Shown: positions 59,459 through 64,000 of the stretch, in pieces
Numbering within the stretch: position 1 is the stretch's first letter
Layout: each line of letters starts with the position of its first letter
Source of the DNA: Gp1-AA122 sp036378535
GTDB lineage: Bacteria; Acidobacteriota; Terriglobia; Terriglobales; Acidobacteriaceae
Reading direction: 5' to 3'
NCBI GenBank assembly: GCA_036378535.1
Contig: DASUWH010000046.1
Coordinates: 310,001-374,000, forward strand
DNA length: 64,000 bases
Translations under genes and position numbers: made by a program
The notes under the pieces: generated by a model
What the model was told of the DNA's origin: nothing
Database searches by the model: none
The model's input: only the letters and a program-made list of their open reading frames with translations

Positions 59459-61207
59459 GTCCTACTGCAGCACAGACTGAGCCTGAAGGTTTCCCAGCGG
59501 CAGATCCTGACCCCAGGGCTGGTGCAGATGGTCAGCGTGCTCGCGCTGAACAAGCTCGAGCTCGCGGACATGATCAACACCGAAATGGTCGAGAATCCGG
59601 TGCTGGAGGAACTGGAAGATAACGTTCCTCTTCTAGACGATGTTGGCCGGCGCGAAGAGGAGCGGGAGCGCCCGGTTCAGGCAGAAGAGAATCCCATCAC
59701 GGCGGTCGAAAAGAAAGATCCCTTCGAAGAGATCGATTTCGGTTCATTTTTTCAGGAATATCTCGATCCTGGTTTCCGCAGCCCGGGCGAAATGGAGGAA
59801 ATCGAGCGGCCTTCGTTCGAAAATTTCCTTTCCAAGCCCAGTAATTTGACTGATCACTTGATGTGGCAGCTCGGTTCGATTCCGACGCGCCGGGATGTGC
59901 GCGAGGCCGCCGAGCTGGTGATTGGCAACCTGAACGAGGACGGATACCTGATCGCGACCGACGAAGAACTGCTTGGCATTGCGCCCCCGGCTCCTCCTGA
60001 GCAGGATGCGGCAAAGGCGGAGAGCGTGGTCGCCGCTGCAGCTGCCCTCGGCTTGGGAGAGCTAGACGAACACGCGCCCGACGCTATCGTTGAGGCCGCC
60101 GATCACAGCGGCTCGACGTGGGGCGATAACACAGGGCAATCGGCGCAGGTTGCAGCTACCGCGGTCGCGGCGGTTGCCAATCCTTCTGCGCCGGATAGCA
60201 AGCCGCCAGCTCCGGTTCACACACCCATCCGGTCTAACTTTGACGTTGCCGCGCTGCACGAAGGCATTGAGGTGGTCCGGCAGATGGATCCCCCCGGGGT
60301 GGCCTGTCGCGATCTGCGGGAATGCTTGCTTTACCAGTTGCGCTTCCATGAGCGGAATCTGGAAGAACACAAACACGGCATTCACAACGGGAACACGGCT
60401 GAAGTGATTAAAGATGCGATCGCTATTGTCGATCAGCATTTGCGTGCCTTGCAGTTGAAGCAGCACAAGGAGATTGGAAAAGCGCTCGGCCGCTCCATCG
60501 AGTCGGTCGTCACCGCCCTCGAATTCATTCGTACACTGGATCCGCGTCCAGGACTGCGTTACAACGTTGTTCAGCCCCGGCTCATCGAGCCAGATGTGGC
60601 TTTCGTGAAGCACGGAGATGAGTGGCTGGTGGTGATGAACGACGAAGATCTTCCAACCCTTCGCCTGAATCCCGCCTACAAGCGTCTGCTGAGCAAAGAC
60701 GGCAACGACAAGGACACCCGTAATTACGTCAAGGAGCGCTACAAGAGCGCGATCCAGCTGATCAAGAATATCGAGCAGCGCAAGCAGACGATCATGAAAG
60801 TGTGTTACGCGATCGTCGGACGCCAGCAGGATTTCCTGGAAAAAGGCATCGATCAGTTGAAACCGATGATGATCAAGGAGGTGGCCGAAGAAATCGGCGT
60901 ACATCCGTCCACTGTCAGTCGCGCGGTGGCGAACAAGTATGCCCACACTCCGCAGGGCGTATTTGAACTGCGTTACTTCTTCAGCGAGAGTGTGAATGGC
61001 CCGGAAGGCGGGGCCACGTCGCTGCTGATCCTGAAGCGCCGGGTCAAGAAGCTGATCGAGGAAGAAGACCCATCTCGGCCGTTAACCGACGAGCAGATCA
61101 CCCGCATCCTTCAATCGCAGGGCATCCAGGTCACTCGCCGTACGGTCGCAAAATACCGGGAGGACATGCGCATCCCGAGCACTCACCAGCGCAGAGTGAA
61201 GAAGTAG
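59456..61207 (+). CDS. rpoN: RNA polymerase sigma-54 factor
   Basis: 583 residues. Region I LQHRLSLKVSQRQILTPGLV is followed by an acidic region II, the core-binding domain, the HTH EIGVHPSTVSRAVANKYAHT with GVFELRYFFSESV, and the RpoN box RRTVAKYREDMRIPS near the C-terminus. Between DGYL (163) and QMDPPGVACRDL (276) lies an Ala/Pro-rich insertion of about 90 residues (176-263) absent from typical sigma-54. It directs enhancer-dependent transcription with AAA+ activators. The start lies in a word repeat and has no Shine-Dalgarno. lptB precedes and hpf follows, the conserved order. Confidence 0.95.
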   Translation: MVLLQHRLSLKVSQRQILTPGLVQMVSVLALNKLELADMINTEMVENPVLEELEDNVPLLDDVGRREEERERPVQAEENPITAVEKKDPFEEIDFGSFFQEYLDPGFRSPGEMEEIERPSFENFLSKPSNLTDHLMWQLGSIPTRRDVREAAELVIGNLNEDGYLIATDEELLGIAPPAPPEQDAAKAESVVAAAAALGLGELDEHAPDAIVEAADHSGSTWGDNTGQSAQVAATAVAAVANPSAPDSKPPAPVHTPIRSNFDVAALHEGIEVVRQMDPPGVACRDLRECLLYQLRFHERNLEEHKHGIHNGNTAEVIKDAIAIVDQHLRALQLKQHKEIGKALGRSIESVVTALEFIRTLDPRPGLRYNVVQPRLIEPDVAFVKHGDEWLVVMNDEDLPTLRLNPAYKRLLSKDGNDKDTRNYVKERYKSAIQLIKNIEQRKQTIMKVCYAIVGRQQDFLEKGIDQLKPMMIKEVAEEIGVHPSTVSRAVANKYAHTPQGVFELRYFFSESVNGPEGGATSLLILKRRVKKLIEEEDPSRPLTDEQITRILQSQGIQVTRRTVAKYREDMRIPSTHQRRVKK

Positions 61208-61317
61208 TGTCGTAGGCGGGTAGGGACGGCCGCGGCGGCCGTCGCTTCATTTGCAACGGCACTCACCAGCAACACCGGTTGTGCCCAAGCTGTAGCCAAT
61301 ACCCTGGAGGGGCGCAG

Positions 61318-61911
61318 ATGAACGTGGAATACACCGGACGTCAGTATGAAGTCACTCCTAAAATCCGCAAAGAAATCGAAACCGGCCTTACTAAAATCAA
61401 GAAACTGCTGGGCGACAGATTCGAAACCAAAGTTATTCTGACCGTCGAAAAACATCGTCACAAAGCCGAAATCACCATCACTCCTCCGAATGGCCCTATC
61501 GTAGGACTCGCGCAGGCTGGCGACATGCTGGCTGCTGTGAACGAGGCCCTGGAACATCTTGAGAAACAGGCCTTGAAATATAAAGATCGCTGGCGCACCA
61601 AAAAACGCCAGCCGCGCAAGGGATGGGACGGTAAAGAACAGGCGGTGGAACTGCAGGCAGCCGTCGGCGTGAACGAGAAACTGGCGATTCCCATCATGGT
61701 CCATAAGTTTCCGCACGTATCGAAGACCACCGAAGCGCACCTGGTGCGCTCGTCTGATTCGGTTGCCCTGCGACCGCTTTCTCTAGAGGAAGCTATAAAA
61801 GAAGCGCAATTCCGTGACCGGGACGTATTCGTGTTTCGTGATCCCAAAGGCAAGGTGATGGTGCTGCATCGCACGCGTGACGGAAAAATGGAATTGATCG
61901 AAGCGCCTTAA
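61318..61911 (+). CDS. hpf: Long-form ribosome hibernation promoting factor
   Basis: The start at ATG 61318 follows GGAGGGG at good spacing; the frame extends upstream but without a better start. 197 residues: the N-terminal HPF/YfiA domain (MNVEYTGRQYEVTPKIRKEI, VEKHRHKAEITITPPNGPIV) and a C-terminal dimerisation domain (SVALRPLSLEEAIKEAQFRD, VFVFRDPKGKVMVLHRTRDG) define the long form, which joins two 70S ribosomes into 100S dimers in slow-growing cells. It follows rpoN by 110 bp, a widespread arrangement, and ends at a strong terminator. Confidence 0.94.
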   Translation: MNVEYTGRQYEVTPKIRKEIETGLTKIKKLLGDRFETKVILTVEKHRHKAEITITPPNGPIVGLAQAGDMLAAVNEALEHLEKQALKYKDRWRTKKRQPRKGWDGKEQAVELQAAVGVNEKLAIPIMVHKFPHVSKTTEAHLVRSSDSVALRPLSLEEAIKEAQFRDRDVFVFRDPKGKVMVLHRTRDGKMELIEAP

Positions 61912-61933
61912 CTGCTTCATCAGGATCGAAATT

Positions 61934-61959
61934 GGGGCACCGCTACGGTGCCCCTTTTT
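61934..61959 (+). terminator. Rho-independent terminator of hpf
   Basis: GGGGCACCG (61934-61942), loop CTA, CGGTGCCCC (61946-61954), then five T. It begins 22 bases after the hpf stop. Confidence 0.92.
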
Positions 61960-61988
61960 GTTCAGCAGTTGACGAAGGAGGATACCTA

Positions 61989-62162
61989 ATGCCTCCGTGG
62001 ATAATCTTCCGTAACGTCGATTCTGGCATAACCGAATGTCGCAACCTGCCGATAGATACCTGTGTCGGTATCGGTTCATCCACCGGGAAGCGGGCAGCGA
62101 ACCGCCTGGCGCCCGCATGCAACCCGATTCGTTGCGCGTCAGCCTATTTTCACGCGGGATGA
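61989..62162 (+). other. Short ORF with strong ribosome binding site overlapping the EAL-HDOD gene
   Basis: AAGGAGG stands directly ahead of ATG at 61989. The frame codes for 57 residues (MPPWIIFRNVDSGITECRNL, and on) and ends at TGA 62160-62162, inside the EAL-HDOD gene but in another frame. It could be a coupling leader, or the two frames may be one gene broken by a small indel. Confidence 0.45.
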
Positions 62163-63318
62163 ACGCGTTTTCGGATACGAGTTGCTGTTTCGAGAAGGCC
62201 TGGAGGCATGTTTTTCAGCTAAGGATCTGGAAGCTGCCTGCCGCAGCACACTGGATAGTTCCTTGCTGATGGGCTTGGACGTGCTGTGCGGCGGTTCGTA
62301 TGCTTTTGTGAACTGCACCCGGGAAGCGCTTTTGCAGGGCCACGCCACCCTCTTGCCCCCCAAATCAACCGTGATCGAAGTGCTGGAATCGGTGCCCGCC
62401 GATACGGAAGTCGAGGCGGTTTGCCGCAGTCTCAAGAAGGCCGGATACCTGGTAGCTCTTGATGATTTCGTTCCCGATGACCCGCGTGAATCGCTCACCG
62501 GCATTGTCGATCTGATCAAACTTGACCTCATCGCTACCCCACGGAGCCAATGGCAGAAAATGGTCGCGCGCTACGCTCCGCGAATTCAGATGTTGGCCGA
62601 GAAGGTGGAGACTCGGGAAGAGTTCATCGCCGCGCACAGTATGGGCTTCACGTATTTTCAGGGGTATTTTTTTCAACGGCCGGTCACTGTCTCGGCCACC
62701 GAAATCCCACCCGGCCAGTTGAATTATGTGCGCATGCTGCAAGTGGTGCATCAACCGATGATCGATTTCGGCAAGCTGGAAAAACTGATCAAGCAAGAGG
62801 CCTCGTTCTGCTACCGGCTGCTGCGTTACCTGAATTCGGCTGTATTCGGCTTTACGCGTGAGATCCGGTCGGTCCGCCATGCGCTCTCCATGCTGGGAGA
62901 GGACGAAATCCGGCGCTGGATTTCACTGGCGGCAACCGTGGGTGCAGGGCAGCAAAAGCCGGCGGAATTGCTGCAGACGGCCTTAGTACGGGCGCATTTT
63001 TGTGAGCTCGTTTCCGCTCGTCTGCAGCGTGGGGAAAATGAATACTTCCTGCTGGGCCTGCTCTCGCTAATCGATGCGATCCTGGGAGTACCGATGTCCA
63101 AAGTGTTAGAAGGCCTTCCTCTCGATCGTGAGATCAAGGCGGCTCTCCTGGGTGCACCCGGCAAGCTCCGGCCTTTGTACGAATTGATGCTGGCGCAGGA
63201 GAATGCTGACTGGGCCAAATGTGGTGAAAATGCCGCCCGGATCCGTATCCGCGAGCCGGAAATCGCTGAGGCTTACCTGGAATCAATTCGCTGGGCTCGC
63301 GAAGTAATGGCGCAATGA
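62062..63318 (+). CDS. EAL-HDOD signalling protein (YuxH type)
   Basis: 418 residues in this frame from GTG 62062, though the true start is uncertain because a ribosome binding site stands only before the overlapping ORF at 61989. The EAL-like half (about 25-210) opens FVARQPIFTRDERVFGYELL; the catalytic ELL/EAL acidic residues are degenerate, and DDFVPDDP replaces the usual DDFGTG, so it probably does not hydrolyse c-di-GMP. The HDOD half (about 225-400) includes FCYRLLRYLNSAVFG, RSVRHALSMLGEDEIRRWIS. Such proteins serve as regulatory hubs; partners are unknown. Confidence 0.82.
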   Translation: MSVSVHPPGSGQRTAWRPHATRFVARQPIFTRDERVFGYELLFREGLEACFSAKDLEAACRSTLDSSLLMGLDVLCGGSYAFVNCTREALLQGHATLLPPKSTVIEVLESVPADTEVEAVCRSLKKAGYLVALDDFVPDDPRESLTGIVDLIKLDLIATPRSQWQKMVARYAPRIQMLAEKVETREEFIAAHSMGFTYFQGYFFQRPVTVSATEIPPGQLNYVRMLQVVHQPMIDFGKLEKLIKQEASFCYRLLRYLNSAVFGFTREIRSVRHALSMLGEDEIRRWISLAATVGAGQQKPAELLQTALVRAHFCELVSARLQRGENEYFLLGLLSLIDAILGVPMSKVLEGLPLDREIKAALLGAPGKLRPLYELMLAQENADWAKCGENAARIRIREPEIAEAYLESIRWAREVMAQ

Positions 63319-63676
63319 CAGTTGTTGTTTTCCGCCACACGAACCTAGAACCAAAGTGCTCAAAGAGGAAAATGGAGATAATCAGGCTCCTCTGTGCGTC
63401 GTGGTAGGTGTGCATGCTCGACCGGTCCTGCTTTTTTGAATCTAAGGGCCGAGGCAAGCCGTCCAATGGGTGGTAGTGGCCAGCCTGTTCCTCCGCTGAC
63501 GTTTTAGCCATCTGCCTAAACAGAGAATTTATTTCTAAGGTGACTTTTGTGCAAAACCCGGGGTACTTTGCCCTTGCGCTCGGTCGCCATTAGCGGGTAC
63601 CATCAACGTGTTCCTAGCAGCCGCGCTCCTGCGCTGGCCCCAGCGCCAATCAATTCTAGGCGCCACAACGGAAAAG

Positions 63677-63692
63677 ATCATTCACGAATGAT
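63677..63692. promoter_or_regulatory. Perfect palindrome ATCATTC-AC-GAATGAT
   Basis: A 7-bp inverted repeat with 2 bases between arms, operator-like, 128 bases ahead of the partial gene at 63820. The nearby hairpin CGTACC-TAGGGGT-GGTACG (63721-63739) may belong to its leader. Confidence 0.4.
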
Positions 63693-63750
63693 GTTCCTTC
63701 GCGGTCTGGATTTTTCCGCACGTACCTAGGGGTGGTACGAAGCGGTGGGT

Positions 63751-63775
63751 ATGAGCAACACTGAGCAATGAGCAG
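63751..63775. repeat. Word repeat (GAGCAAC/CTGAGCAATGAGCAG)
   Basis: Tandem variants ATGAGCAACACTGAGCAATG followed by AGCAG. The first nine bases (ATGAGCAAC) also occur in the copy before rpoN at 59431. Confidence 0.6.
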
Positions 63776-63819
63776 TCCTCCTTCCGAACGGAAACGCAAG
63801 ACTGCCAGAAAAGAGAATT

Positions 63820-64000
63820 ATGAATGTAGGACCTAATCGTCCCTCCGGCCCGGGAGGGCGCGGCGGCCGCCGCCGCCGAGGACATCGTCCGCCCAAACGT
63901 GGACAACAACAGCATGGCCCCGGCGCCCGTAACCGCCATAACAAAGACGGTATCTACACCGCCCCCATGGACCACAGCTACCGTGCCGTGCTCAACGGCA
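63820..64000 (+). CDS. Arg/Gly-rich protein, N-terminal part (cut by window end)
   Basis: The frame from ATG 63820 stays open to the end of the window (60 complete codons). The start reads MNVGPNRPSGPGGRGGRRRR and continues GHRPPKRGQQQHGPGARNRH and KDGIYTAPMDHSYRAVLNG. The first 45 residues form a basic, Gly/Arg-rich RGG-like tract typical of RNA-binding N-terminal extensions. The remaining part is too short to identify. A weak AGAG-type ribosome binding site is present. Confidence 0.7.
   Translation, partial: MNVGPNRPSGPGGRGGRRRRGHRPPKRGQQQHGPGARNRHNKDGIYTAPMDHSYRAVLNG

Larger units (their letters stand above)
63319..63819. other. Long intergenic region
   Basis: 501 bases with no credible coding frame. 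It holds a perfect palindrome at 63677-63692, a six-pair hairpin at 63721-63739 and a word repeat at 63751-63775, all upstream of the partial gene at 63820. Confidence 0.6.

Noticed and set aside
62062..63318. Active c-di-GMP phosphodiesterase
   Set aside because: The EAL-half metal and catalytic motifs are degenerate (DDFVPDD; no EAL), so activity cannot be claimed.
63547..63729. 60-residue frame in the last intergenic region
   Set aside because: Composition is not protein-like, there is no ribosome binding site, and it overlaps the palindrome and hairpin.

Overview
The window looks like a chromosomal segment of an acidobacterium, probably of the Terriglobia/Koribacter kind. The base composition appears moderately GC-rich. 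It encodes a secreted protein of the VWFA-related type typical of Acidobacteriota (53825-55021), an outer-membrane LPS export locus (diderm envelope), many secreted TPR and beta-propeller proteins, and tandem DUF4097 proteins beside MacB-type permeases. Taxonomy is inferred from gene content only. I see no phage, transposase, CRISPR array or rRNA; the one RNA gene found is tRNA-Ala(GGC).

Layout. 1-2.4 kb: the end of an OmpA-type gene and a secreted S9 peptidase. 2.4-8.7 kb (minus): a run of M50 protease, trpS, scpA, scpB, DUF5996 and an MscS channel. 8.8-14.2 kb: a secreted TPR protein, a hexapeptide acyltransferase, an APC permease and a variant D-aminoacylase-like amidohydrolase. 14.2-24.8 kb (minus): ECF sigma factor and anti-sigma factor, two TPR proteins, rnc, two adjacent lepB genes, an AsmA protein and a small secreted protein, several joined by ATGA overlaps. 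24.9-28.8 kb: tRNA-Ala, perR with a very clear promoter and PerR box, katG, and two small unknown genes. 28.8-35.6 kb (minus): htpX and an export-type cluster (membrane-fusion protein, permease, DUF4097, DUF4097, permease) without an ATPase gene. 35.9-39.2 kb: a CNNM/CBS protein and two dipeptide-type ABC permeases. 39.4-42 kb: metK-ahcY (SAM cycle) ending in a strong terminator. 42-49.5 kb: CPBP protease, small membrane protein, cupin, ClpC, LolD, LolC/E, ICMT-like methyltransferase. 49.5-55.8 kb: large propeller protein, S55-type protease, VWFA protein, ZIP transporter. 55.9-63.3 kb (plus): lptC/A-like fusion, lptB, rpoN, hpf (a widely conserved order) and an EAL-HDOD protein. The window ends inside an Arg/Gly-rich reading frame.

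The least explained part is the intergenic DNA. Two kinds of repeat recur. (1) Degenerate tandem word repeats, such as variants of GAACTGA, GAACCGA, GTCGTTG, AGGTCTC and CATTTAGC, sit directly before start codons or after stop codons. They are often paired in inverted orientation, and in several cases they occupy the place where a ribosome binding site should be. (2) Compact modular hairpins are clustered at 43.6-43.75 kb and 47.3-47.5 kb. They share the same core units and separate genes that otherwise look co-transcribed (lolC-lolD; clpC-cupin). Together with the dispersed TGTCATCCCGA..GAGGGA element, these repeats are the best candidates for something not yet described.
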